From Diogma glabrata (Eukaryota > Arthropoda > Insecta > Diptera > Cylindrotomidae), in contig OY856186.1 of NCBI GenBank assembly GCA_963693315.1, positions 134,174,428 through 134,238,427 of the forward strand: a stretch of 64,000 nt of DNA, in the 5' to 3' direction. Shown piece after piece: positions 22,940 through 34,059 of this stretch (positions are counted from its first letter, which is position 1; each line of letters begins with the position of its first letter). The translations under genes and the position numbers were made by a program. The notes under the pieces were generated by a model that worked only from the letters and a program-made list of their open reading frames with translations, was not told the DNA's origin and did no database searches.

Positions 22940-23015
22940 TTGTGGATATCGTGCTCGACTGATGTGCTGTAGGTAGTGAGTTTCAACTCCTGGTATGGTA
23001 CATATTTTTTTTATT
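22940..23015 (+). repeat. Possible tRNA-like SINE head
   Basis: GTTGTGGATATCGTGCTCGA resembles an A-box region and GTGAGTTTCAACTCCTGG resembles a B box with one extra T, followed by a T-rich stretch. It is similar to the B-box-like site at 5818. Weak evidence. Confidence 0.3.
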
Positions 23016-23039
23016 GTTTTGAAGCTCACAAAATTACGA

Positions 23040-23260
23040 GACGGAAATCGCATAAATTCTATACAAAAAAGCATACCTTATGTATGATTAAACATGGATG
23101 GCAATCATGATAAATAAAATTATTAAAAATGGTGGCACTTAGCCGATAGTGATTTGCAAACCGCAACAATTCATTAGTATTAAATAAATTTACTTAGCTT
23201 TCCGCAGAAAGATTTGTAAAATTTAAACTTGTTGATCTATGGGTGTGACAACCACGCGTA
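23040..23260 (-). repeat. Dispersed repeat, inverse of 33940-34100
   Basis: Shares, in opposite orientation, the series CATACCTTATGTATGATTAA, CATGGATGGCAATCATGATA and TAGCCGATAGTGATTTGCAA with 33940-34100. The neighbouring 22705-22810 is likewise inverse to 27230-27300, so these are scattered parts of one repeat family. Confidence 0.6.
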
Positions 23261-23397
23261 CTTTAGTCCCTGCTATTGGCATATGAGTGCTATTTTGACA
23301 ATTATTTGGTTTACATTGTGAGGTTAGTGTGTGTAGCTAGCGATTTATCGTTCTGACTTGTTTCTCATTTATTCTACTAATACGATCCAAATATTAC

Positions 23398-23597
23398 TAA
23401 GCAAACGTGTCTTCGCTAAGTTCTTCAGAAAAAAAATAAAATTTCAATAAATCAAAAAAAAACAACGAAAATCAATTTCACACAGTAGACCACGATGCAA
23501 TAATATTTAAATTAATGAATGGTTTTCTTTGTTTTTTTTTAATTTATCGAAATTTTATTTTTTTTCTGAAGAACTTAGCGAAGACACGTTTGCTTTA
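23398..23597. repeat. 200-bp palindromic element with LINE RT sequence in the loop
   Basis: The arms start AAGCAAACGTGTCTTCGCTA and are about 60 bp long, with a central part of about 70 bp. The loop (about 23484-23535) translates to FHTVDHDAIIFKLMNG, matching RT motif A of CR1/Jockey-type LINEs (compare AFDTVLHNILLMKL in the LINE at 8994). Confidence 0.65.
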
Positions 23598-24188
23598 GTG
23601 CAAATCAATTTTCATCATATCTACAAAATCGTACACTTTACAAAAAAATTTTGTAGGCAAAAAGTGTGTAGTTTGATTTACTTAATTAAAAAAAAATGTT
23701 AAATGTATAGGTTCTAATTTAAAAAAAACCTATTTTGGCATATATCTCCAATACTTATGAGTTTCAAGGTCATTCAATATTACCGTTGGACGTCGCCCTC
23801 GACGCTTAACAAATATTACCTTGGGTTATTTTGTCCCATCTACCATGGTTCTCGAGATAAAAGCCTGGCATTTTTTAAAAAACTCACCCTGTATAGTAAT
23901 AGTATATTAAGAAACTAGTTTCATAATCGACGATTTTATCGCACGCAATCTGTTTAGAAAACGACCCGCGCAGCGGGGAGTTTTCTAAAGGATAAGTGTG
24001 ATAAAACGTCTTATGAAACGAGTTTTTTATACTATTTTTTCTATTTTGCATTTTTTGTCTTGAAATTTTATTAAAAATGTGTATTTTATTAAAAAATAGT
24101 CAATTTGAAATTTTGTTATTATTACTAATTATTTTAATTAATTAAAATATTTAACACTAATTAAGATATTCTTATTAATTTTATTTGC
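23598..24188. other. Intergenic with short repeats
   Basis: Includes AACTCACCCTGTATA (about 23881), a terminus also seen in the mariner element at 47119, so part of this stretch may be a decayed mariner-related MITE. A small inverted repeat around 23955-23990 reads GAAAACGACCCGCGCAGCGG. No coding sequence. Confidence 0.4.
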
Positions 24189-27056
24189 GGGCTATTATTT
24201 TGAAAACGTACATTTTTTTGTTGATTTTTAAATTTTTGATTTTTAAAAAATCTGAAATTTTGATATATTGTTGGCATTGACGAAAGGAAAAAAGTAATTT
24301 CTGCTTTTATTTTTTGTGTACTCTGAATCGGAGTTATGCGCGGTTGAATTTTGAGGCTTTTTCACGTAGTTTTTGGTAATGGTGGCAATGTTTTGTGAAT
24401 AGGTGCCACAAATTTCATCCGACTTACGTATATTTTTGCAAGTAAAAAGGAAAACAATTGAATAATTGAAATAAGTAAGTTTAAAATTAATAACTTTTCT
24501 CTTTTCCGCTAGGCGGCGCGTAAAACCTTGGTTTACTTCAAAGCTCATATCTCAAAAAGTAGGCTTTTTTTTTTTTGTTTTTCACAAATTTTAAAGTAAA
24601 CATATGCAGCTATGAAATTGAGAAATAAAAAGTCAGCAATTCAGTATGGATTTTTTCTTACGATTTTTTAAAGTTTGGTATATGAAAAATTCACATGTGT
24701 TTTTTTATTAAGTTAATAATCCTGTACTAAATGTGGATCTAATAAATTAAACATTTCATATTTTAACACCTGCAATAAATTTGAACCATTTTTTGTGTAT
24801 TTCTGATTGAGAAACAGGTTTTTATTCAGAATAAGAATTGGAGATCCCAATGATCGAAGATTTTGTTATAATTTCAACATCACCAACACTAACTTTAGAA
24901 AAAAACATTAAAAAAATATTTTTCCTATAAACATTATAATTTAATCAATATTATAAATAAATACATTAAAAAATTAATTTATATATTTTTTTTTGCCTTT
25001 AAATTGAAATATTTATGATCATCAGAAAAAGAAAACATTTTGGCAATTATTTTATCGGGTGTAGTGTTATCCGGTAAAAAACAGTGGAATCCTTGAGTTC
25101 TTTGTTTTCTTCCAAGAACATTTCGTAGATGTCGGTGAGGGTCCATAACACCAACCGCTTTGATTTCTTAATTTTTGTCGATCCTTCTGTAATAGTAACA
25201 ACATCTTTAAGGCCAGGCATTGTTCTACTAATTTCCTCTGATAAGAAGTATGTTTGAATTTGTTTTACTATATTTTGTGACAAACTGTGCACTTGTTTGC
25301 TTTGAGGCCAACTGTAAGGACCTACTGTTTCCAACAGATCCATGGCGAATTCTACCAGTCGTCTTGATGCATTAAATTCATCCTGGATACGTTGATTTGA
25401 CCAAAATTTACGTGTTAGAGTTGTCAACAAAAACACTTGTTTTGATTTACAGCTGGCATCTTTAAACTCTTTTTTAAGGTTCATAAGCCATGATGTATAT
25501 TCACATTCCTCGTTTGGTGATAACACTTTAACTGAATCTACTTGAAATATTCTTTGACTTATTGCCGATGTGACACTTGCAATTTTTTTATAACTTCCTG
25601 TTGTAATATGATTTTGTTTGATAGGAGATTCGGCTAACCTTCCAAGAACATTGTTAATATCTTCTAAAATGTCATTAAGTGGAACTGGTCAGGAACTGGT
25701 GGAGATATAGTATCAACCGAAACTGGTGATGGATCTAAAGATGCTGGGGGTATTTGAATATTTTCGTTCGTTGGAACATTTTCAACATCCTGATTTATAG
25801 AAATAATTTCACTATCGATAGTTTCCGAACATGAAAGCTGCTGTATAGAAAATATTAGTTGCATATGAATTTTTATTCATTTTAATAAAATAATTAAATT
25901 TACCTTATTTTTATAGATATAAGTGCGACATGTTTCACATATAAACTGGTCATCACGCAAAGTAAAATTTAGGGTCGCAGCTTTTTGAATAACAGCTGGT
26001 GTGACCAGTTTCACATTTTTTGATGTCCGCTGATGATTTTTGAGACCGTACAAGTTACAGCACAATTTGAAAGGCTCTTCTATTATTATCTTTTCTAAAC
26101 GTTATGTCTTCTAAATATTTTGGAATATAATTGATTATAAGGCAATCCAATCAATATATATATATACCCTTGAAATAGTTTTGACATAGGTAGAATCAGG
26201 TAAAATTAGGTAGGTACAATTTAATATATTTTGATTGGATGCAAGTATAATTTGGTCAAAAACCGTTTGTGGGCGTCATTAGAAATTTTAAATGTTAAAA
26301 TTATGAGCCTCTAATGAGATTTTAATTAGTAAAAAAGGGCTGAATAGACATTTTTAAAATGAATAAACATTTTACACACCCTTTTAATAATTTAAATTCC
26401 TTTATTTTGCCACTTAACTTAAATTAATTTTTAATAAGTTTTAACCACTTAACCGCACAGAAAATGGTTCAAATTTATTGCAGGTGTTAAAATATGAAAT
26501 GTTTAATTTATTAGATCCACATTTAGTACAGGATTATTAACTTAATAAAAAAACACATGTGAATTTTTCATATACCAAACTTTAAAAAATCGTAAGAAAA
26601 AATCCATATTGAATTGCTGACTTTTTATTTCTCAATTTCATAGCTGCATATGTTTACTTTAAAATTTGTGAAAAACAAAAAAAAAAAAAGCCTACTTTTT
26701 GAGATATGAGCTTTGAAGTAAACCAAGGTTTTACGCGCCGCCTAGCGGAAAAGAGAAAAGTTATTAATTTTAAACTTACTTATTTCAATTATTCAATTGT
26801 TTTCCTTTTTACTTGCAAAAATATACGTAAGTCGGATGAAATTTGTGGCACCTATTCACAAAACATTGCCACCATTACCAAAAACTACGTGAAAAAGCCT
26901 CAAAATTCAACCGCGCATAACTCCGATTCAGAGTACACAAAAAATAAAAGCAGAAATTACTTTTTTCCTTTCGTCAATACCAACAAAATATCAAAATTTC
27001 AGATTTTTAAAAAATAGTTGTTTTTTTTTCGATGTACGTTTTCAAAATAATAGCCC
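24189..27056 (-). mobile_element. Long-TIR element (family X) carrying a spliced gene
   Basis: The outer ends are exact inverses (GGGCTATTATTTTGAAAACG at 24189 and its complement ending at 27056). The arms extend about 600 bp on each side (24189-24800 and 26460-27056), with only scattered differences. The roughly 1.66-kb core holds one gene-like structure on the minus strand. Arms read through as identical 91-residue frames on both sides, which is a by-product of the repeat and not a gene. No target-site duplication could be assigned from the flanks. Arm fragments occur at 21880, 49613 and 50036. Confidence 0.75.
25047..26065 (-). pseudogene. Spliced gene of an uncharacterised family, inside family X
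   Basis: Exon 1 (26065 to about 25908) encodes CCNLYGLKNHQRTSKNVKLV and DDQFICETCRTYIYKNK, with a Cys-pair motif. A consensus donor AAG|GTAAAT follows. A 63-nt intron ends in TTTTCTATACAG. Exon 2 continues in phase as QLSCSETIDSEII. A 10-bp tandem duplication (GGAACTGGTC, near 25682) shifts the frame; past it the reading is NDILEDINNVLGRLAESP, then WLMNLKKEFKDASCKSKQ, GYSWP-type sequence, YFLSEEISRTMPGLKDVV and a C-terminus cut at LKDSTVFYRITLHPIK (stop at 25047). The order matches a protein family I recall from arthropod and cnidarian genomes as uncharacterised, whose members continue past this point. Function unknown. The duplication and the short C-terminus suggest decay. Confidence 0.55.
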
Positions 27057-27403
27057 TTACATAATTATTCGTTGTAATGTTCACTGACGTTTGTATGACC
27101 AATGTGACCAACCTTGAAAGACAAAACTTTGCGTATCGTAATGAAAGCCATTTCGATACGCATTTGGGTATCGAAATGACTTTATTTTAGACGCAAAATA
27201 GAAAAAATTATTTAATTTATCAATAATAAAAACTCAATTGCGAAATACTACAACAAGCAATTTTATTTACAATTATAGCGTACAATTAATCTAATATTTT
27301 AAATGTTATAGTAATGAAATTTTCAAAATATTAAATTAATGTTAACTTTAACATAAATTACTATTGCATTATAATAATAATAATATATATTATCTATAGT
27401 ATT
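27057..27403. other. Intergenic, no gene
   Basis: Contains a short inverted repeat (TTTGCGTATCGTAATGAAAG against CATTTCGATACGCATTTGGG, about 27128-27170) and the inverse of the 22705-22810 repeat. No coding sequence. Confidence 0.45.
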
Positions 27404-29138
27404 ACTTCGGTCTGAATGACCTAAGAATTACATTCATGAGCTCAAAGTGAAATTCTTACCCCCACTTTTTTTGGCATTTCTCGACGTTTTAGGACCTACT
27501 GATTCTAAAAAAGCAAAAAACAAAAATGTATGTCTGTCTGTCGGCCGGCCGTCACAACCGACGAAATCTAGAAAACAGCTGGACGGATTTTAAAATTTTT
27601 TTTTCTAAAATAGGTTTACTCAATGAAAAGAGCCGGAAGGAAGATGTGTCCGATAAATGTACCGGAAGTGTGTCCGAAAAATCGTCAAGTGTGTCATAAC
27701 AAGGAAATTTGCATATTTTTTGCTTAAAAACCTTTCATTTTAAGTGATTACGAGTAGGAACATTAAAGTTGGAGAAATCTTGATGGTAGGGATTGGTATG
27801 TGAGACCAAAATCTAGATAATTGCATTATAAGTTTGTCAAACAAATGTTTTCAAGTGTGTCAAAAGAAAGATTTTTATTTATTTTTTTACCCAGTTTTTT
27901 GGAAAAAAAGTAAATTAAAGTTTTGTTTGAAATGAAATTAAATTATTATTATTGAGAATTATGGCATTATAAGTTTGTCAAAAAAATGTTGTAAAGTGTG
28001 TCAAAAGAAAGATTTTTGTTTATTTTTTTACTCAACTTTTTGGAAAAAAATAAAATTAATGGTTTGTATGATATGAAAATATATTATTATTATATAGAAT
28101 TATGGCATTATAAGTTTGTCAAAAAATAATGTCAAGTGTGTCAAAAAATGACTTCATTGATTTTTTTAGCCAATTTTTTGGAAAAAAAATGTAGCTGTTT
28201 TTATGACGTAAATGTAATTGAAAATGAAATTGAACATGGAAATTTTTGAATTTGTTATAGTTTTTGAAATATTTTTGGAATTTTGAAAAAAGGTTTGTAT
28301 TTTTGATTTTGTAATAATTTTTGCAATAGTTTTGATATTTTGAAAAATTTTAAATTTTTCATTTTATTTTAAGTTTTGGAATTTTGAAAAAAGTTTCAAT
28401 TTTTGATTTTGAATTTTTGAATTTTTTAGACTTTTTGGAATATTATTAAAATTTAGAAAAAGTTTAAAAATTTAATTTTATTCCAGTTTTTGGAATATTT
28501 TTAGAATTTTGAAAAAAGGCAATTTTTGAATTTTTAAGAATTTTTGGAATATTATTAGAATTTAGAAAAAGTTTAATATTTGATTTTATTCTAATTTTTG
28601 GAATATTTTTAGCATTTTGAAAACAATAGAATTTTTAAATTTTTTATACTTATTTTTAGAATTATGAAAAAAGTTTCAATTTTTGATTTTGTAAGAATTT
28701 TTGAAATATTTTTAGAATTTTAAAAAATTTTAAGTTTTTGATTTTATTATAATTTTTATAATTTCGGAAAAAATTACAATTTTTGATTTTGTTAAAATTT
28801 TTGCAATATTTTTAGAATTTTTGAAAAAAGTTTTAATCGGTAATTTTGTAACAATTTTTGAAATATTATTAGAATTTTGTTTGAAAAAAGTTTCAATTTA
28901 TTATTTGACAATATTTTTGGAAATTTGTGATTTCGTAATATTTTCTCGAAACGCTATATGGAGAGGTTTTTGAGTAGTTTGCTGATTGTATAATCTTTTC
29001 ACTAAATTATGTTAATATGTGATCTGTTATAATTTTCCAACAACGTATTGATGTTTCGTGTTAGTTTTGTAATACAATTCTAAACAGAGATAAAAAATAC
29101 ATGTACTTTAACAAAAAGCTATGTTTGATATACATCGT

Positions 29139-31097
29139 TTTTTTTTTTTTTTTATTTTTTATTGGAAGTTAGGCATGTTTAGTGTTAATATAATTAATTA
29201 TACATTAACGTCTCTGAATATCCGAAGATACCATGCCAACTAGGGATTATAATCAATTGAGAATTAAGTTTCTTTTAAAAATTTATGAACGCCGACTTTA
29301 AACTTTTGCGGGTTAAAGTTATCAGGGAAAACCCACGAAGGTAATGAATTCCAGAGATGGGAGACTCTGTTGAAGAAGTCGCGCTGGAAGGCTACAGTTC
29401 TACATCTAATTATTTGAACCGTAAAAGGATGGGCCGCTACCGATGCTCTGGTATGACGCGATAGGTTTGCAGACTTAGGTAAAATCGATTTGATCTCTTC
29501 AGAAACCCGTTCATCCATGAAATATTTGTAGAAAATCGTCAAATCAGCAACATTTCTTCTATGCTGCAAGGAATCAAGGTCATTAGTAAGATTTGAGTTA
29601 CCAATCAATTTAACTGTTCTCCGCTGTACAGAATCAAGACACTTAAAACTACATAAGTATGCTCCACCCCATATGTGAGAACAATATTCCATACAGGGAC
29701 GTATAAAAGATTTGTATATTAAAAGAAGCTGTTCGCTACTGAAAAACTTACGACATCGTCCCAAAAACCCCAATTTTTGAACGGCGCTTTTTGCTAGGGT
29801 AAAAATATGAGAATTCCATTTCATATTATTTTCAACCTCAACTCCTAGAAGTTTCACGGACTCTTTCTCTATCAAAACGTTGGAATCGAACTTCAATGGA
29901 AAAGGGTTAGGTGTTGATAATCTTGAAAAATGGCAAACTTGTGTTTTGGACGTATTGAATTCAACACTGTTAGTAACACCCCAATCAAAGATAGTTTTAA
30001 GATCAACGTTTAATGAATCTATCAAATTTGATCTACAGTTATTAAGCGCTAAAGGCGAATACGATCTAGGTGCAACATGAGATGCATGAAGAGTGCTATC
30101 ATCAGCAAAACTATGGATAGGATTAATTGTTGAAACCAACAAGTCATTAATATAGATAAGAAAAAGAGTTGGGGACAAAGCGGAACCTTGAGGAACGCCT
30201 GCATTAGTCGAAAATACATCCGATGAAATACCGTCAACATTGACTCGAAATTTTCGCTCAGATATAAAGCTTTGTATCCAGGAAATTAGTGGCTCATCTA
30301 AACCATAACATCTCAACTTGCATATAAGATTTTTGTGCCAAACTTTGTCAAATGCTTTGGAAATATCAAGAGCAACACCGAAAGTCTCACCAAAGTTTTC
30401 AAGGGATCTGTTCCAAAGATGAGTAACAAACGAAAGCAAATCTCCTGTTGCTCTTCCTTTTCGGAAGCCGTATTGTCTTTCATTAAGTAATTTGGAAGAC
30501 TCTAAGAAGCTCATTAAATTAAAATTTATTTATTTCTCAAAAACTTTAGACACTACTGACAAAATTGAAATGGGTCTGTAATTGGATGGGTCAGTTTTGC
30601 TACCCTTTTTTGCTACTGGCTGTACACTAGCAATTTTCCATATTACAGGAAAAATCCCTTTCTTATAAGACAAATAAAATATTTTAGTGAGGATAGGTGC
30701 TAGCTCCCTAGCAAACGTTTTAAGTATAATTGGAGGAATATTATCAGGCCCAGATGCCTTGTTGGTATTAATTTGTAAAAGCATTTTTCGAATAATGTTT
30801 TTACGAAAAATTATTCGCTTCATTTTGAGCGATGCTTTAGGAATAGGTCTAGGTTGGAAATTGGGTTCGATTAAGGTAGAATTTATAGAAAAAATATGTC
30901 CTAGCAAATTAGCCTTTTCTTTTGGGTCAATAATAGGTATATCTCTATCAATAAGAGGAGGAAGAGAAGATTTACAGAAATTGCCTTGGATAGTCTTAGC
31001 GGCTTTAAAGAAGTTACGCGATCCAGTTGGGTGCTCAGCAAATTTAGAAGCTTTTTTCAAATTAAATAGATTTTTCTCTCCATCTATTAGTTTCCTA
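29139..31097 (-). mobile_element. 5'-truncated LINE inserted in family A
   Basis: On the minus strand the LINE begins inside RT at about 31097 and ends in a poly-A (T run at 29139-29160). It inserted in the family A repeat between GATATACATCG and AAAACTAAAA. A target-site duplication is not visible. Confidence 0.8.
29264..31097 (-). pseudogene. LINE reverse transcriptase, one in-frame stop
   Basis: The translation contains NKASGPDNIPPIILKTF (RT motif 0/1), IWKIASVQPVAKKGSKTDPS, NYRPISILSVVSKVFEK, ERQYGFRKGRATGDLLSFV (motif 2), VALDISKAFDKVWHKNL (motif A), GVPQGSALSPTLFLIYIND (motif B) and IHSFADDSTLHAS (motif C). Thumb and C-terminal sequence follow, to TAA near 29264. A single TAA at 30530-30532, right after FEK, interrupts an otherwise open frame of over 600 codons. 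ORF1 and endonuclease are lost by 5' truncation. It differs clearly from the LINEs at 8994 and 48265, so it is a separate family. Confidence 0.85.
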
Positions 31098-31210
31098 CAT
31101 AAAACTAAAATCCATGTCCTCATAAAAGTTTTTTGCCGAAAACTATATCAAAATCCTTAACCCAAACCGAAGTCGTGATATCTCAGAGCTTGAGATTTCA
31201 GCCCCTCCAT

Positions 31211-31590
31211 ATTTTAAATTATTATTTTTATGACTTTTATATAAATTATTTGAAAAACGAACAAAATAAAGAAGAACTACCATATAAACTATCACATAAT
31301 ATAACTGTAAATGTCTTTTACACCATACGAATAAAATTAAATTGGAATCAAAACTCAGGCATTAAAAAAAACATATATGATACATCATCACACCATCACT
31401 AAACCTATAAACGTTTTACTTGTGTTTTGGTTCCGTTAAAAAATCATTAAAGAAACGTGATGTAATAAATGAAGCATTAAAGATAAGTATCAACAAATAT
31501 TAGAATTTGTTGAACATGTAAAATTAAAATGATTTGCCCATAAAATGTTACTCAATTTGAAAAGTTTGTTTAAAGAAAAAAAATAAAAAA
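31211..31590. other. Intergenic, no feature recognised
   Basis: AT-rich sequence between the end of family A copy 2 and the 3' terminus of the family B/helicase element. Confidence 0.4.
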
Positions 31591-32116
31591 GTCCAAACGG
31601 TGGGTATATCCGCTAGAAAGAGGTAGATTTCAGGATCAGACAGTTTTGTGTACAAATAGAGTTGGATGTGTCAGATTAGTTTAAAAAAATTGAAATGCGT
31701 CTTTACACGCTTATCTTTACACGCTTTTGAAGTAAAATTTCTTTGGCTACTGTGGCAGATATAACTAAAAATATTAAATATAAAATAAATATGTCATATT
31801 GAAATTTAGAGTAGCATTATTCTTGATAATATAATTTACAACAATGTGTAATAAAAAGTCATATTTACATAATGTTTTACAATGTCTTACAACGTACGTC
31901 TTACAAATTAAATTTCACGATGAATACATGTCCACTTAATTCAACAACAAGATTTGGTACAACAAATGATGCAGCTTTTCAAGAAATTTAGCAGATTTTC
32001 AAAGTAAAGTTTATATTTCTCACTTTAGTATCATAAACCTCTAATTTCATATTTCAATTATGATAATTAAATTGAATTTGTAATACATTATGTAAATATT
32101 GCTTTTTATTACACAT

Positions 32117-32345
32117 TAGCAGGACCCGGCGTGCTTTGCTACGCTTATATATAAAGTTTTTCCGCAGGCATTTTGTTGACGTAGTAGCAATGTTTTCAAA
32201 AGGTGGTAATGAGAAATGGCAGCAATTTTACTTTTAAATTTAATTTTACTTTAAAAGAAAAAAAAAATGAAAAATAATCAGCACTCTAGCTGATTTGTTC
32301 GGATATATAAAAAATTAGCGAATAAATAAGTTTTCAAGTTAGCAA
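32117..32345 (+). mobile_element. MITE related to the palindrome at 49159
   Basis: TTAGCAGGACCCGGCGTGCT followed by TTGCTACGCTTATATATAAA matches one arm of the palindromic MITE at 49159-49610 for about 220 bp, to TTTTCAAGTTAGCAA. Only a single arm is present. Confidence 0.7.
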
Positions 32346-32769
32346 TAAAACAATTTAAATGAATTGTTGAATTAGTAGAGGTGTTTCATCTCTATATAGA
32401 ACATTATACAGAACAAAAATGGACTCACAAATGTTCACAGTGCTCATTTATTGTATTTGTACACGACACGAAACACACAAAAACTGTTCTAAAAAAGTTT
32501 TTCTGAGAGAAAATGAAAAATTCTGTCAAATTGCAAAATTCAAGTGAATTATAATATTTACTTTGATCTTAATCATTCAGAAAATCTCAAAATTTTATTT
32601 TTCACACCAAATAGCGTAAAAGTTTTGTCTATTTAACATCCGTCGCATATTGCCGCTATCTCATAAGAAAGAAAACTCGAGAAAACTCGTGAAGATAACA
32701 TTCCATTTGCATTGTATCATTTTTATTGCAACTTATTTATTTTAATAAGGAACGAATTTCAAAATGTCG

Positions 32770-33060
32770 TTTTAATTCTATTTATTTATTCGAGTACTTG
32801 TGGGTACACTATATTTTTTGTTTTTCCGTCTGGTGCGTACACGAATAAATCAGAAGATTTTCCTAACGCGCCAGCCATATTCAGTTGTCCATGTGTGAAG
32901 AACGGATTCTCTTAATCTAGTCCACATACTTGCAGTAACTGTCCGTGTGCTTGGTTGATGGTAATTGCAAAAGCGAGTTGCATTGGAAACTAAACGTTTG
33001 AATCTGTTGGGATCATTGAAGTATGTGGCCCCTCTGTCGTGGCAACACTACATCTTCCTC
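32770..33060 (-). pseudogene. Helitron-type Pif1 helicase C-terminus
   Basis: The minus-strand translation reads FPMQLAFAITINQAHGQLLQ, VCGLD, a TAA stop, ENPFFTHGQLNMAGALGKSS and DLFVYAPDGKTKNIVYPQVL. By family knowledge this is the final helicase block of arthropod Helitron/Pif1-like proteins: motif V (AFAITINQAHGQ), motif VI region (normally HGQLYVACSRVG) and the KTKNIVY ending. The stop and the altered motif VI (NMAGALG in place of YVACSRVG) mean it is dead. Rep and upstream helicase motifs were not found. Confidence 0.75.
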
Positions 33061-33190
33061 TTCGAGTTTTCCATTCAAAATTGTTACTTATTTGACATTG
33101 TTCATCATCTTTTTCACCGAAGTTCAATAAAGTTTGTGCAATTTCAAAATATATGACATATTTGGAATTATAATATGTGTCACAACAACA

Positions 33191-34059
33191 CATAAAAACC
33201 TTTTAAGACATAGGTTCTACAACATAATGCTTTTTAAGACGTTGATGGACGCAATTTTTTTTATATTCTTCTTAAAGAACGGAAAACTTAATAATAAATC
33301 CTGTCACATAATAATGTACGACATAGGGCAATATTTCATGATAGGATGGAGGAAATAAAAACAATATACTTTTTTTTTCAAATTTGCTCAAACAAAGCTA
33401 AAATTAGGTTCCTATATATCCTAGTGCTAGAAGCATATACCAAGATCATGTAACGCATTGTTCTCCTCAAGCCAGCATATATAATAGTTAAATGGAAGCT
33501 CATTTGTTGGAGCAAGCAAAAAGTTCATTCTTTAAAAATATAAAAAAATTACGGCCATCAACACCTTAAAAACCATGTTGTTATGTATGTTTTTCTTAAA
33601 AGGTTTTTATGTGTTGTTGGGACACACATTGTAATTTCTACTACCTAATACACTTTATTTAAAATATAATAGAGCGTTATCGTCAAAGAATATTCCATAA
33701 CTAAGACTAAGGGTACTATCGTTGATTGAAAAAGTACATCAGCCAGCACCCCTAAAATATCACTTGTACCCTTAATATAAGTGATAACTTACTGCCATTA
33801 TCAGTAGTATATGATATCTCACGTTACCTGATTTGCAGATACTCAAGTACGCGGATAGCAGATAGCAGATACTCAAGTACGCGGCTTTGTCACATCCATA
33901 GATCCAAAATTTTAAATTTTACATATGTTCCTGCGGCCGGGCAGATATTCAAAATTCATTGGTATTAATGCATTGTAACTGTTTGCAAATCACTATTGCA
34001 AAGGTGTTGCCGGCTAAGGGCCAAATTTTTAATTAGTTTGTTTATCGTAATTGCTATCC
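33191..34059. other. Intergenic with small inverted and direct repeats
   Basis: ACAACACATAAAAACCTTTT at about 33184 and its complement near 33596 form a spaced inverted repeat. CAGATACTCAAGTACGCGG occurs twice in tandem at about 33836 and 33865. Positions 33940-34059 are the inverse of the repeat at 23040. No gene. Confidence 0.5.

Larger units (their letters stand above)
27404..31210 (+). mobile_element. HINE-like family A, copy 2 (split by LINE)
   Basis: The 5' terminus at 27404 folds as ACTTCGGTC / GACCTAAG(A/T), preceded by TT. Then come GTCTGTCTGTCGGCCGGC (about 27533), three to four repeats of about 105 bp with TTATGGCATTATAAGTTTGT (27820-28150), and a T-rich 60-70 bp array (28200-28920). 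It is interrupted at 29138 by a minus-strand LINE and resumes at 31098, ending with the CCGAAGT motif, the ATCTCA/TGAGAT hairpin and CCCCTCCATATTT. About six bases of the family A sequence seen in copy 1 are missing at the LINE site. Confidence 0.7.
31591..33190 (-). mobile_element. Helitron/Helentron remnant with family B 3' end
   Basis: Read on the minus strand, a Helitron-type helicase C-terminus (33060-32770) is followed downstream by a family B 3' terminus: AAATCTACCT, then the AGCGG/CCG(C/T)T hairpin and GGAC before T residues at 31591. The order and orientation are those expected of an autonomous Helentron tail. A MITE (32117-32345) is inserted between. The 5' part was not found. Confidence 0.5.

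Noticed and set aside
24243..24548. Conserved 91-residue protein present twice (also 26706-27017)
   Set aside because: The two frames are the two arms of one inverted repeat. Reading-frame identity follows from DNA identity, and the composition shows no domain.
27404..31210. Family A as a TIR DNA transposon with ACTTCGGTCTG ends
   Set aside because: At one side the motif is not terminal; about 40 more shared bases with a hairpin follow. The asymmetric design fits HINE better.
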